Assembly (NCBI GenBank): GCA_964370815.1
Contig: CAYJKQ010000002.1
Span: 256,078 to 320,077, forward strand
DNA: 64,000 nt
Source of the DNA: UBA12087 sp964370815
GTDB taxonomy: Bacteria > Chloroflexota > Anaerolineae > Anaerolineales > Villigracilaceae
Direction: 5' to 3'
Both the position numbers and the translations under genes were made by a program. Under the pieces are notes generated by a model. That model ran no database searches. It worked only from the letters and a program-made list of their open reading frames with translations, and had not been told where the DNA came from. Below are positions 45,727-54,800 of this stretch, in pieces. Position 1 is the first letter of the stretch; every line of letters begins with the position of its first letter.

Positions 45727-46634
45727 GTTTCTTTCTCCTCAAGGTTCAGGTCAGCAATGTAACCCTGGATCCGTTTTTCAGCAAGTTTGACATATTTTTC
45801 CTCAACCTCATAACCTACATAATGTCGACCAGTTTGTAGGGCAGCCAATGCAGTCTGTCCGGAACCCATAAATGGATCCAGGATCACTTCCCCAGCGAAA
45901 GTGTAAAGTTCGATCAATCGTTTCGGCATTTCCACTGGAAAAGGAGCCGGGTGACCTACCTTGCGCGCAGATTCAGTCGGAAATGTCCAAACCGATTTTG
46001 TGAACTCGAGAAAATCATCCCTTGATATTGTGTTTTCACGTTTTTCTGGATTGAATCGTCTAAATGTATCTTTGCAAAAGATCAGGATATATTCATGCAC
46101 ATCGCGCAGAGTGGGATTGGATGCCGATTTCCAGCTACCCCACGCTGTCGAAGGGCTGGAGCTGCTGCCCTTATTCCAAATGATCTCGCCCCGCATAAGA
46201 AAACCCAATTCCAATAATCCCGAAATAAGCAATACGTGTAAGGGAATGTAAGGCTTGCGTCCCAGGTTGGCTACATTGATGCATATCCGTCCTCCCGGTA
46301 CAAGCACTCGATCCACTTGTAACCAGACCCGCCCCAGGAATGCCAGGTATTCATCCAGTGTCTGATCATGGTCGTATTCTTTGCCGACATTATAGGGTGG
46401 TGAAGTTACCATCAAATGAATGCTGTTATCTGGAAGTTCGCTCATATCCTCAGCAGATTTATTCAGGATCTGGTCAAGAAAATTGCCCGGGATTGGATTC
46501 TCAATAAATTCCACTTCCTGGTCCTGCGTCAGACCCTGATAGATCTTGCCGGCATAAAAAGCGCTGGCATCATGTCCGATCCTGCCGGGTGATCCAAAAG
46601 AAGAGGTTTGGGTGCTTTTTTTCCTGGGCATCAC
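45723..46634 (-). CDS. Beta-type site-specific DNA methyltransferase in the HerA/NurA operon
   Basis: 303 aa. Catalytic motif IV TSPPY (77-81) comes before the SAM-binding motif I region DPFMGSGQT (about 258-266), the order of beta-class N4-cytosine/N6-adenine methyltransferases; SPPY more often marks N4-cytosine enzymes. A putative recognition region lies between (SSSPSTAWGSWKSASNPT). No restriction endonuclease gene is adjacent; the neighbours are NurA, a HAS-barrel protein and HerA, with 4-nt overlaps on both sides. It may mark self DNA against that nuclease machine, which is inference. Confidence 0.92.
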   Translation of the reverse strand: MMPRKKSTQTSSFGSPGRIGHDASAFYAGKIYQGLTQDQEVEFIENPIPGNFLDQILNKSAEDMSELPDNSIHLMVTSPPYNVGKEYDHDQTLDEYLAFLGRVWLQVDRVLVPGGRICINVANLGRKPYIPLHVLLISGLLELGFLMRGEIIWNKGSSSSPSTAWGSWKSASNPTLRDVHEYILIFCKDTFRRFNPEKRENTISRDDFLEFTKSVWTFPTESARKVGHPAPFPVEMPKRLIELYTFAGEVILDPFMGSGQTALAALQTGRHYVGYEVEEKYVKLAEKRIQGYIADLNLEEKET

Positions 46635-47260
46635 TTTTCCTGTGGGAGTGCGTCCCCCAATGCGGAAAGGACAGACATCAGAGTGGGATAATCATCCCGC
46701 AGGAGGATAATCAACTCCTGGGCAGCCTGTTCACGCCAATACAGGTTCCCTTCCAGCGCATGCGCATTACCAGCCTGTTGAATATGGGCTGCCAGAATCT
46801 CACCCACGGGCAGGTCCTTATTCCTGAGAATATGTCGGAAATAACCGAATTTTCCTGCGGAAGTAAAATTGACAAGTTCTTTATCATCACAAAGATTGAT
46901 AACATCCAGGCTGAGCGGTGGGCGCGGTGGCAACAAGTGCGAGATCTGTCCATCCTGGGACCACCCAACCACCAGTACCGACATTTCCACCGGTACAATA
47001 CGCCTTTCACGATTATCACGCATCACTTCCGTGCTGATATTATCCGCTGTTACCAATTGGCGTACCAGCCCGTCATCGTCTATGTGAATATCATGAATTA
47101 AGCCATATACCTGATACCCTGAGCTAAGGGGTGCGCTGATCAGTGCTCCCAATGCAGGAGATGCCAGTTGGGTTACGGAGCAACCAGCCACAAAACCTGT
47201 TGTTCCCGAACGCAGCAGGTAACCGATCTGAAGAGGTTTCATATTCTCACCTTCGTTCAT
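46631..47260 (-). CDS. Stand-alone HAS-barrel-like protein
   Basis: 209 aa. The start (PLQIGYLLRSGTTGFVAGCSV ... YQVYGLIHDIHID) can be laid over the HAS-barrel of the HerA in this operon (SIGYIVGGGLKENLRVRLTVP ... YYGLVTDLKLG): IGY-hydrophobic-G, and YGL-x-x-D, at matching spacing. The C-terminal part (about 110-209) is helical and unlike anything I know. HAS-barrels mediate assembly of HerA with NurA. The 4-nt overlaps at both ends show co-translation. A regulatory or docking role is inferred. Confidence 0.7.
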   Translation of the reverse strand: MNEGENMKPLQIGYLLRSGTTGFVAGCSVTQLASPALGALISAPLSSGYQVYGLIHDIHIDDDGLVRQLVTADNISTEVMRDNRERRIVPVEMSVLVVGWSQDGQISHLLPPRPPLSLDVINLCDDKELVNFTSAGKFGYFRHILRNKDLPVGEILAAHIQQAGNAHALEGNLYWREQAAQELIILLRDDYPTLMSVLSALGDALPQEK

Positions 47261-48429
47261 TTACTGCCTCTACCCGGCAGGTCTTTCTCAATTTGTTTGC
47301 TGGAAGGTTCCCCCACCTCCACTCCAGCCCGGCGTAATTCCTGCATCAGCATCTGTTCCACCTGCTGTTTATCCTGAAATTTTACAACAGCTATCTCATG
47401 GGCGCGATGCAAGATATAAGGGTAAGCCCGGGCACCCATAATGCGGCATTGGGAGATCAAGGTTGCATGCAACATATTGAGTCTTTCTTCATTCTGCGCC
47501 ACCCAGCCCGGGATCTCTACTCTAACGAGGTTGGGATGTTCATCCCGACTGGTATTCAAATAGAAGAAGTGCAGCGCCAATCCACCTTTGTAGTGCGCCC
47601 GCGAACTGGATTGAAGCCCAAACACGGCTGAACGCTGTCCAGGTGGTAATAACTGCGCAAACATCCACAAGTCACTCACGCCGCGTAAACTGGACTTCTT
47701 GGTTATATCCTTCAGGTCTTCAACATGCATATCTGCAATTTCCAGCAACCGCACTAAGAGATTGGCGCCAGGTTTGTCCACCACCCCAGCCAGGGTTACA
47801 TCCCTGTCTTGCAGCCTGCTCAAGATCACCAGGTGGGTTTCCAAAGTCTGCCGGTAAGCCTCTGAATTGCCTCCCTTGGGACCCCATACCTCCACAGGGC
47901 CATCTGTCAGAGCGACCACCGGAGCTGGGTAATGCTCTGCCAGATCGAGTAGTTTTTGACGCTCAGCCAGGTCCCGTCCAAGGGCGATCAGATCTTCGCC
48001 AATAATCCCTGTATCGCTATAAAGCTCTTCTCCATATTTGAGATCGCTGAATGTAAATGTATCTGGTGTCTTTCCCGAACCAGCTTCGATTGCGATCACA
48101 CCGACATTTATCAACGAGAAGAGAAGCGCAGCATGTCTATCCGGGTTGATCTGGGATCCATCTGCCGCGATCACTGTCACTTGCTGAGGCAGATCTGGGA
48201 GCTGATAGGATGCATCCAAAGCCTCATTTACCGGAAACGCACAGCGCAAATTGGGATCATGTTCATGCGCCTGTTCCACCTTGCGCTGTAATTCGTCCAC
48301 CTTGTTCGAGTATAAATTCAGTAATTTAAGAGCATGGCTGCGCCTGGTGTTTATTAGCTCACCGTTTTGCTTCGCCAGGACTGTAATTTCCCTGATCTTT
48401 TGAATGACCTGTTGATAATCGATCGTCAT
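47257..48429 (-). CDS. NurA-family DNA nuclease
   Basis: 390 aa. An N-terminal coiled coil (about 25-60), then the first metal-ligand motif VIAADGSQINPD (Asp 90), followed by the segment VALTDGPVEVWG and a later conserved region (RVEIPGWVAQNEERLNMLHATLI). These are NurA family landmarks. NurA is a 5'-3' exonuclease/endonuclease coupled to HerA. It is the first gene of the leftward operon and overlaps the HAS-barrel gene by 4 nt. Confidence 0.9.
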   Translation of the reverse strand: MTIDYQQVIQKIREITVLAKQNGELINTRRSHALKLLNLYSNKVDELQRKVEQAHEHDPNLRCAFPVNEALDASYQLPDLPQQVTVIAADGSQINPDRHAALLFSLINVGVIAIEAGSGKTPDTFTFSDLKYGEELYSDTGIIGEDLIALGRDLAERQKLLDLAEHYPAPVVALTDGPVEVWGPKGGNSEAYRQTLETHLVILSRLQDRDVTLAGVVDKPGANLLVRLLEIADMHVEDLKDITKKSSLRGVSDLWMFAQLLPPGQRSAVFGLQSSSRAHYKGGLALHFFYLNTSRDEHPNLVRVEIPGWVAQNEERLNMLHATLISQCRIMGARAYPYILHRAHEIAVVKFQDKQQVEQMLMQELRRAGVEVGEPSSKQIEKDLPGRGSK

Positions 48430-48963
48430 TTAAGCACCCTGTTTTTCCAAGCACTTCATCAATTCTTGTGCAGCGGTTGTAATATTTAGGTAGTCCAAAT
48501 TTATTTACACCCCATTAGAAGCCTATAATTCATCGATTCTCAAGAAACCCAACAATTATCACCTAGAACATTTGTCTTATATTCTACTAACAAAGATTGT
48601 ATAATGCAAGTGAATGTCAATAATATGCCAATGGATCTAATGGTCTTTTTTTTTGGTTGTATGTATTTAATATATCATCTCATCGTTTGGTGTGAGACCT
48701 GAGTCCTTAAATGGTGATGATAATTCCTAAACCCAAATTTGATTCGCTATAGCTGACAGAATATTCTACAAACTGCAAAAGCGACATAAAGGGCAACAAC
48801 TGGCAAATTGCATCTAATGCGAAATTAATCAATATCCAGTAAAATGGAACAATATGGCATGCTTTCTCGTCTTATCTTCTGAAATTCGTATCATCAAATG
48901 AACCATTTGGGTTGCGGATTTGATCGATCAATTTAATACACACTTTTTTATTCTGGAGGAACT
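48430..48963. other. 534-bp AT-rich intergenic region
   Basis: Head-to-head spacer between nurA (left) and the SIMPL lipoproteins (right). It holds a T9 run near 48645 and many short AT repeats, and TTCTGGAGG for the downstream gene. I see no gene, RNA or clear promoter pair. Confidence 0.4.
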
Positions 48964-49680
48964 ATGCGTACCAAATTTTCTTTAATGGCATCTATCATCA
49001 TCCTGGCACTGGTCTTGAGCGCTTGTGCACCCAATGCAATTGGATCTGAAGTAGCTGCCCGCACCATTTCGGTAAACGGAACTGGAACTGTTTACCTGAC
49101 ACCAGATATTGCCTACATTAACATCGGTGTTCACACAGAAAACCCTGAAGTAGGTAATGCCGTCGACATGAACAACCAGAAATCCCAGTCAGTCATCAAT
49201 GCCATCAAAGCTCTGGGTGTGGAAGCCAAAGATATCCAGACCACTAATTTCAGTGTCTACAATTCGGTTCAATATGATCCGATGAGCGGGATGGAGACTG
49301 GTGCGGTCTATATGGTCGATAACACGGTAATAATCACCATACGCGACCTTGCCAAAATGAGCGACATTTTGGATGCTTCCATCCGATCCGGAGCAAATAA
49401 TATCAATAGTGTCCTGTTTGATATCTCCGATAAAACCGGGGCAATTCAACAAGCCCGGCTCCTCGCTCTGGAAAAAGCCCACTCACTGGCAAGTGAACTT
49501 ACCGAAGGCGCTGGAGTATCCCTGGGTGATGTACAAACCCTTTCTTATTATGATTACTCACCCTCTCCCTATTATGGCAAAGGTGGGTTGGATAATGAGA
49601 CTGCTAATTCCAGCTCGCCCATCAACCCGGGCCAAATGCAGTTGTCTGTGGACGTAAGTATTGTCTACGCTATCAAATAA
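48964..49680 (+). CDS. SIMPL-domain (DUF541) lipoprotein, copy 1
   Basis: 238 aa. Lipobox LSAC (Cys about residue 21) then a SIMPL domain with the family start TISVNGTGTVYLTPDIAYINIGV and the end INPGQMQLSVDVSIVYAIK. SIMPL proteins are extracytoplasmic and of uncertain function (stress-linked in several bacteria). It is followed after 19 bp by a close paralogue, so the pair came from a tandem duplication. Confidence 0.93.
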   Translation: MRTKFSLMASIIILALVLSACAPNAIGSEVAARTISVNGTGTVYLTPDIAYINIGVHTENPEVGNAVDMNNQKSQSVINAIKALGVEAKDIQTTNFSVYNSVQYDPMSGMETGAVYMVDNTVIITIRDLAKMSDILDASIRSGANNINSVLFDISDKTGAIQQARLLALEKAHSLASELTEGAGVSLGDVQTLSYYDYSPSPYYGKGGLDNETANSSSPINPGQMQLSVDVSIVYAIK

Positions 49681-49699
49681 GGTTAAATTGGAGAAAGCC

Positions 49700-50437
49700 A
49701 TGAAAAACAAATTTCTATTCCTATTCAGCATCGTTATTATTGCCGGTGTGCTGAGCGCTTGCGGACCAAGTATTGCACAGACATCCTCCCCACAGATCCG
49801 CAGCCTGTTCATTAATGGTAATGGTTCAACAGAAATTACACCTGATATTGCCTATGTCAACATCGGTGTTCATACCGAAGCTCCAACAGCTGTGGATGCA
49901 GTTTCGATGAACAACACCAGGGCACAGAAAGTGATGGATGCTTTGATAAAATTTGGGATCCAAAACAAGGACTTGCGTACCAGCAATTTCAGCATTGCCT
50001 CCTTGCAAAGAACGGATCCTTCCACCGGACAAGTCACAGGAATTTACTACGCAGTTGATAACAGTATTATTGTGACAGTGCGTGACCTTCCCAAGATGGG
50101 TTCCCTGTTGGACAATGCCATCAAAGCCGGAGCTAACAGTATCAATAATGTTCAATTCGATGTTGCTGATAACACCGCAGCTCTCAAACAAGCCCGTGAC
50201 GAAGCCATGCAAAATGCCATCAAGCAAGCCCAGGAACTCGCTGACGCTGCCGGAATTCAACTGGGTGCAATCCAGTCGATCAATTATTATGAAACCATTC
50301 CCATGTATTCCGGTCCAGTCTACATGGATTATGGCAAGGGCGGTGGTGGTGCAATGCGCGCCGAGTCTTCCGTTCCTGTCAACCCAGGCCAATTGACTTT
50401 GACTGCCACGGTTTCCATCACCTACGCACTCAAATAA
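49700..50437 (+). CDS. SIMPL-domain (DUF541) lipoprotein, copy 2
   Basis: 245 aa from ATG 49700, preceded by TTGGAGAAAG; an earlier start would overlap copy 1. Lipobox LSAC, SIMPL core (TEITPDIAYVNIGVHTEAPTA) and end PGQLTLTATVSITYALK. Aligned by eye with copy 1 it keeps most of the core but differs in the linker (GGAMRAESSVPVNPGQ). A strong terminator follows. Confidence 0.93.
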   Translation: MKNKFLFLFSIVIIAGVLSACGPSIAQTSSPQIRSLFINGNGSTEITPDIAYVNIGVHTEAPTAVDAVSMNNTRAQKVMDALIKFGIQNKDLRTSNFSIASLQRTDPSTGQVTGIYYAVDNSIIVTVRDLPKMGSLLDNAIKAGANSINNVQFDVADNTAALKQARDEAMQNAIKQAQELADAAGIQLGAIQSINYYETIPMYSGPVYMDYGKGGGGAMRAESSVPVNPGQLTLTATVSITYALK

Positions 50438-50464
50438 TACTTTCCACGTATCATAATTGTCTAA

Positions 50465-50498
50465 AAACTTCCGATGGGGTAAACCCCATCGGAAGTTT
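50465..50498 (+). terminator. Rho-independent terminator of the SIMPL operon
   Basis: A perfect 15-bp stem (AAACTTCCGATGGGG at 50465-50479, complement at 50484-50498) with a TAAA loop, followed by TTCTTTATTTT. The remaining gap to 50803 shows only GGAGGAG for the next gene. Confidence 0.92.
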
Positions 50499-50803
50499 TC
50501 TTTATTTTAGTATAAACTTTTTTTAAGTGTTTTATCAAAGGAATACCCCTCAAGAGATCATAACCTGTGGTTCCAGCATTGGTATAATCAATTAAAATTC
50601 TTTTATTCAGCTACCTGTAAGATTCTTGTTAATTCAATTAAGAATTGGATTCTTGTGCAGCATCCCTGCTCAAAGATAAGTGATACCCTGCCTCCCATAA
50701 TACAATAGAATGGTGACAACACCGCCATCTCTGCCAGAAAAGCTTGTTGTATCTCTCCTTTTGGGATTCCCCAAAAAACCTGAAAACAATGGAGGAGTTA
50801 TTA

Positions 50804-51694
50804 ATGTTAAAGATTGGATATATCGGATTGGGTCTGATGGGGAAATCAATGGCACGCAATATTCTGCAAGCGGGTTTCCCATTATTGGTACACAATCGCA
50901 GCCAGGGTGCTGTGGATGAGCTGACAGGTGAGGGTGCCATCCACGCTAATACTCCCAGGGAAATGGCTGCGCAGGTGGATGTGATCTTCACCAACCTGCC
51001 GGACAGCCCGGACGTGGAGCTGGTTGCTCTCGGACCAGATGGCATTCTTGCTGGTGCCCATCCAGGGTTGATTTTTGTGGATAATTCCACCATAAAACCA
51101 GCCACTTCACGACTGGTCTCTGCCAGATTGGCAGAAAAAGGTGTCCTTAGTCTCGACGCTCCGGTCAGCGGGGGGGGTATCGGAGCCCGTAACGCCACCC
51201 TGACCATCATGGTCGGAGGTCCACTGGATGCGTTCAACAAGGTCATGCCAGTCTTTCAGGCCATGGGCAAGACAGTCACTCTTGTAGGCGAATCTGGTGC
51301 CGGGCAGATCGCCAAAGCTGCCAATCAGATCATGGTGGCTGCCCAGATGGTGGCAATGGGTGAGTTGCTGATCTTTGCTCAGAAAGCTGGCGCTGACCCC
51401 GCCAAAGTAGTCGACGCCATTAATGCCGGGGCTGCCCAATGCTGGGCGCTGGATATCAAACCGCCGCGCTTGTTCAGTGGCAACCGTGCACCCGGCTTTA
51501 AAGCATATATGCAAGCCAAGGATCTTAACATTGTCATGGAGACTGCCCGGGAATATGGCATGCCGCTCCCTGCCACTGCCGGAAACACCCAATTATTCAA
51601 TGCCATGCTGCAGATGGGGATGGGTGATCTGGATAACTCCGCAGTGATCGGAGTGATCGAATCCCTGGCAGGTATCGAGTTAAACCATGAATAA
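50804..51694 (+). CDS. 3-hydroxyisobutyrate dehydrogenase-family oxidoreductase
   Basis: 296 aa from ATG 50804 with GGAGGAG upstream, the normal size for this family. N-terminal Rossmann motif IGYIGLGLMGKSMA, substrate-binding signature APVSGGGIGARNATL (about 115-130), catalytic Lys region GAGQIAKAANQIM (Lys about 167-170). It reduces or oxidises a beta-hydroxyacid with NAD(P), such as tartronate semialdehyde or 3-hydroxyisobutyrate; the exact substrate is not determined. Confidence 0.93.
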   Translation: MLKIGYIGLGLMGKSMARNILQAGFPLLVHNRSQGAVDELTGEGAIHANTPREMAAQVDVIFTNLPDSPDVELVALGPDGILAGAHPGLIFVDNSTIKPATSRLVSARLAEKGVLSLDAPVSGGGIGARNATLTIMVGGPLDAFNKVMPVFQAMGKTVTLVGESGAGQIAKAANQIMVAAQMVAMGELLIFAQKAGADPAKVVDAINAGAAQCWALDIKPPRLFSGNRAPGFKAYMQAKDLNIVMETAREYGMPLPATAGNTQLFNAMLQMGMGDLDNSAVIGVIESLAGIELNHE

Positions 51695-51697
51695 GTT

Positions 51698-51844
51698 GTA
51701 GCTGCTCAGCCTGTCATTCTGAACGAAGTGAAGAATCTCCACCTTCAGGAGAGGAGATCTTTCATTTCATTCACACCGTCCCGGTGTCCTTGCAGGAGGG
51801 TGACAAAAAGTTGAAGATATTCTACTCTAGAGCTGAGCAGTTAC
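51698..51844. mobile_element. Small MITE-like palindromic element
   Basis: A 147-bp element bounded by GTAGCTGCTCAG (51698-51709) and CTGAGCAGTTAC (51833-51844), inverted copies with one mismatch. Inside is the familiar intergenic string TGTCATTCTGAACGAAGTGA and GGTGTCCTTGCAGGAGGGTG, the latter resembling the interior of the element at 19246-19607. No transposase. Likely moved in trans. Confidence 0.65.
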
Positions 51845-51914
51845 AATAAGTTCAAGAAAGCTTTCATGGTGATCGGACAGGTACATCAAGCTCCGGGAGA
51901 AGGCTTTAAACCAT

Positions 51915-52589
51915 TCAATAGAGGTACCAGTTGAGCACAACCCCTCCAATTAAAAGCACCTGACCAATATGGTAAGTGATCATCACAACAACCCTGCCAC
52001 CTCGCATCGGATTCACAAAACGGATCCAGGCGTTGGTCAGATCTGAACTGTAAAATAAAATGGCACCCAGACTGACGAGCACTGCATTCCACATGCTCCA
52101 ATCCGATCGCAAGAGAGTCCACAGGGCAGAAACCAGCATCAGACTGATCAGGATCGCATAAAACACTGTCGGGGGCACCAGCCTCTTAAGTCCCCGGTTG
52201 ATCTGTGCTGAAACGATACGTTTTATTACCAGAGTTGCAGCCACTAAAATGGCTACACCCAGCGCCAATACCCCCAAAAAACCCTCGCCAGGGCATGGTG
52301 CTAAAAAACCAGCCAGGTATGCCAGGTGGACCAGGGAAAAAGAAGCCAATCCTGCCATGAAGAAACGCGCTGGAAGCATAAGAAATACATCCCCCGCCAG
52401 GGAAAAAAGCAATCCAACTCCAAACCAGAGTGCAGATCCCTGCAAACCGGTTCTAAAACCAAGCCAACTGAATAGCAGAAGGATGGTGAGTGGTTTGGCG
52501 ATATAAGCCACCCTGCGCCAGCCTCGCCACACTGCCAGCCAATCCAGGATCGCCACCAAAATAGAGCCAGGCAAAAGCGCATCCATCAT
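51915..52589 (-). CDS. YhhN-family (TMEM86/lysoplasmalogenase-like) membrane protein
   Basis: 224 aa with about eight membrane helices and the YhhN motif pair LLFSLAGDVFLMLP (Asp in the membrane) and FYSSDLTNAWIRF near the C-terminus. Some members hydrolyse lysoplasmalogens; for this one it is not known. It overlaps the Era gene by 4 nt (ATGA), so the two are coupled. Confidence 0.88.
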   Translation of the reverse strand: MMDALLPGSILVAILDWLAVWRGWRRVAYIAKPLTILLLFSWLGFRTGLQGSALWFGVGLLFSLAGDVFLMLPARFFMAGLASFSLVHLAYLAGFLAPCPGEGFLGVLALGVAILVAATLVIKRIVSAQINRGLKRLVPPTVFYAILISLMLVSALWTLLRSDWSMWNAVLVSLGAILFYSSDLTNAWIRFVNPMRGGRVVVMITYHIGQVLLIGGVVLNWYLY

Positions 52590-53497
52590 TTTTTCTTCTT
52601 GATCTTAAACCCGAATCTGTTCAATAAATTTTCATCATTGCGCCAATCTTTGGCTACTTTGACGCGCAGCTGTAAAAATACTTTGCGCCCGCTCATGGAT
52701 TCGATCTCTTTTCGAGCGCTGGAACCGATCTTCTTGAGCATCAACCCCTTTTCACCGATCACAATCCCTTTCTGAGATTCACGTTCCACGAACAGGGTCG
52801 CCCCGATGTAGGCTCCGATCTCACCTCGCTCGGTAAATTCATCGATACGCACAGCCAACCCGTGCGGAACTTCATCGCGCAGATATTCCAGGGCAGCCTC
52901 GCGGATCAGGTCGGAGGCGATCTCGCGTTCATAAAGATCTGTCAACTGGTCGGGTGGAAAATCAGGTTCCCGCTCAGGAAGGTTTTCGATCACTTTCTGA
53001 ACAAGGTCCTGGCATCCTGCGCCTTGAAGAGCTGAAAGCGGGACCAGGCTGGCTTTTGGTACCAGGTTCTGGAATAAGAGGGTTTGCCCTTCCAGGGTCT
53101 GAGCGGGATGCAGCAGGTCGATCTTGTTAAGACCCACGATCAAGCGTGGTGAGCGTTTCAGTCCATTCAGCAGATCAGCGATCCGTTGATCTTCCACATC
53201 GGGTGAATGGCTGCCATCCACCAGCCACAGGATAACATCCACACCCGCCAGGCTTTCTTCAGCCTCCTGGTTGAGAAATTTCCCCAATTTATGGTGAGGT
53301 TCGTGCATGCCGGGTGTATCAACAAAAACCACCTGGGCAGCCTCTGTCGTCAGGATGCCAAGCTGACGACGACGCGTCGTCTGCGGGCGCGCTGAGACAG
53401 CTGCAATTTTTTGCCCAAGCAGGGCATTGATCAATGTGGATTTGCCTACATTGGGTTTGCCGATCACAGCTACAGATCCGGAACGAAATTCGCTCAT
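52586..53497 (-). CDS. era: Ribosome-assembly GTPase Era
   Basis: 303 aa from ATG 53495-53497. GTPase motifs G1 GKPNVGKST, G2 region with RPQTTRR, G3 DTPG, G4 NKID, and the C-terminal KH domain with the family signature VIGEKGLMLKKIGSSARKEIE. It binds 16S rRNA near the anti-SD tail. A longer TTG start five codons upstream is not favoured. Confidence 0.97.
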   Translation of the reverse strand: MSEFRSGSVAVIGKPNVGKSTLINALLGQKIAAVSARPQTTRRRQLGILTTEAAQVVFVDTPGMHEPHHKLGKFLNQEAEESLAGVDVILWLVDGSHSPDVEDQRIADLLNGLKRSPRLIVGLNKIDLLHPAQTLEGQTLLFQNLVPKASLVPLSALQGAGCQDLVQKVIENLPEREPDFPPDQLTDLYEREIASDLIREAALEYLRDEVPHGLAVRIDEFTERGEIGAYIGATLFVERESQKGIVIGEKGLMLKKIGSSARKEIESMSGRKVFLQLRVKVAKDWRNDENLLNRFGFKIKKKK

Positions 53498-53512
53498 GTA
53501 TTCGCCTTCCAA

Positions 53513-54388
53513 CTATTTAATTGCTTTTCGATTGACCATGATCACGCTGATCACGATCAATAATCCACCCAGCGCCAGGTTCCAACTGAGCGGTTCTTTC
53601 AGGAAGATGACTCCCAACAGCACTCCACCCAACGGCATGGTGTAGGTCACCAGGGCGGCACGGGTCGGACCAACCTCCTGCAAGAGATAATACCAGAGTA
53701 TGAAAGCCAAACCGGAACCGAGCACTCCCAACCAGATGACCGCCAACCAGGTTATTGGCAGGACCGGCAAACGGATGGGTCCTTCAAAAATAGCTGCGCC
53801 CACCCAGGAAAGGGTCGTGGCGCTCACCAGAGGCAGGATGCCGCGCACCAGCCCGGGCACACGATCGGTCTTAAGACGGGCATAGACCATGCTGCCGGCA
53901 TAGAAGATGGCTGCCAGCAACACAGCAGCCTGCCCCCAGATGGAGTTATGGGATCCGGGTTGCAGGTCCTTTATGAGCAGGATGATCACACCTCCAAAAC
54001 CAATCATCAAACCCAGAATACGCGGCAGGGTCAGGCGGTCATCGTCCAAAAATACATTTGCGATCAGAAAAGTAAACAGGGGAACGGTGGCATTTAATAT
54101 TGAGGCGACAGCCGAATCGATGGACTGCTCACCCCAGGTGATCAACGCAAACGGTATAGCCACATTGGTCAAGCCAAGCACAGCCAGGGCTATCCAGACT
54201 GATCTCTGTCGAGGCAGGGGAGTGCGCGTGAGAACGATAGCCAGGAGACCTACCAGTGCCCCGAACAAAGTTCGATAAGCTACCATCATGAAGGGGGAAA
54301 GCTCCTGGACGGCGATCTTGATCCACAGAAAAGAGGAGCTCCAGATCACAGCCAGCAAAATGAAGGCGAACCAGTGTTTGGATTTCAA
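53513..54388 (-). CDS. EamA/DMT-family transporter, TTG start
   Basis: 291 aa with ten membrane helices in two five-helix EamA units (first MKSKHWFAFILLAVIWSSSF, second opening near residue 150). An in-frame TGA sits directly upstream of TTG 54386-54388, and AAGGA precedes it by 6 nt, so the TTG start is genuine. Typical substrates are metabolites or amino acids, not determined here. 15 bp separates it from era. Confidence 0.9.
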   Translation of the reverse strand: MKSKHWFAFILLAVIWSSSFLWIKIAVQELSPFMMVAYRTLFGALVGLLAIVLTRTPLPRQRSVWIALAVLGLTNVAIPFALITWGEQSIDSAVASILNATVPLFTFLIANVFLDDDRLTLPRILGLMIGFGGVIILLIKDLQPGSHNSIWGQAAVLLAAIFYAGSMVYARLKTDRVPGLVRGILPLVSATTLSWVGAAIFEGPIRLPVLPITWLAVIWLGVLGSGLAFILWYYLLQEVGPTRAALVTYTMPLGGVLLGVIFLKEPLSWNLALGGLLIVISVIMVNRKAIK

Positions 54389-54461
54389 TCAATGTCCTTA
54401 CGAAATGGGGTGGTTAAGTTTAACACAGTTGTTGGAGATTGGACGATCGATGATGGACAAT

Positions 54462-54735
54462 GTAGGGGCAGACCTCCGCAGGTCCCGCGTCAGTAGGCGG
54501 GATGTGTCTGCCCATTTTGACTGGATGAGGGGGTATTACGCCTGGAATATTTAACACAAAGCCGCAAAGGCGCAAAGCAAAGTAGGGGCAGACCCCGCAG
54601 GTCCTGAAATCATTTATCTGGATGTGTCCGCCCAGTCCATAACCCGATCCTAATTGTATGGGCGGGGATGAACCCCGCCCATATTTCCTCCCCCAAAAAT
54701 TTACCCGTAGAGGCACGGCGCCGCCGTGCCCTGGT
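54462..54735. repeat. Cluster of palindromic repeats upstream of the small ORF
   Basis: Within the 412-bp gap 54389-54800 lie four stem-forming units: GTAGGGGCAGACC at 54462 with GTCTGCCC closing at 54506-54513; a second GTAGGGGCAGACC at 54582-54594 closing imperfectly at 54626-54633; ATGGGCGGGG (54658-54667) with its complement at 54673-54682; and GGCACGGC (54712-54719) with GCCGTGCC (54723-54730). The first two belong to the same family as the copies at 62782, 62830 and 63670. Frames across them are by-products. Confidence 0.75.
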
Positions 54736-54800
54736 TGCGTTCCGGCAATACCCCGATCTATGTTATCATTTTAATGTTCACCCACCAAAAGGAGACCCAC

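Noticed and set aside
54420..54716. 98-codon minus-strand frame in the gap before the small protein
   Set aside because: It consists mostly of palindromic repeats and has no ribosome site.
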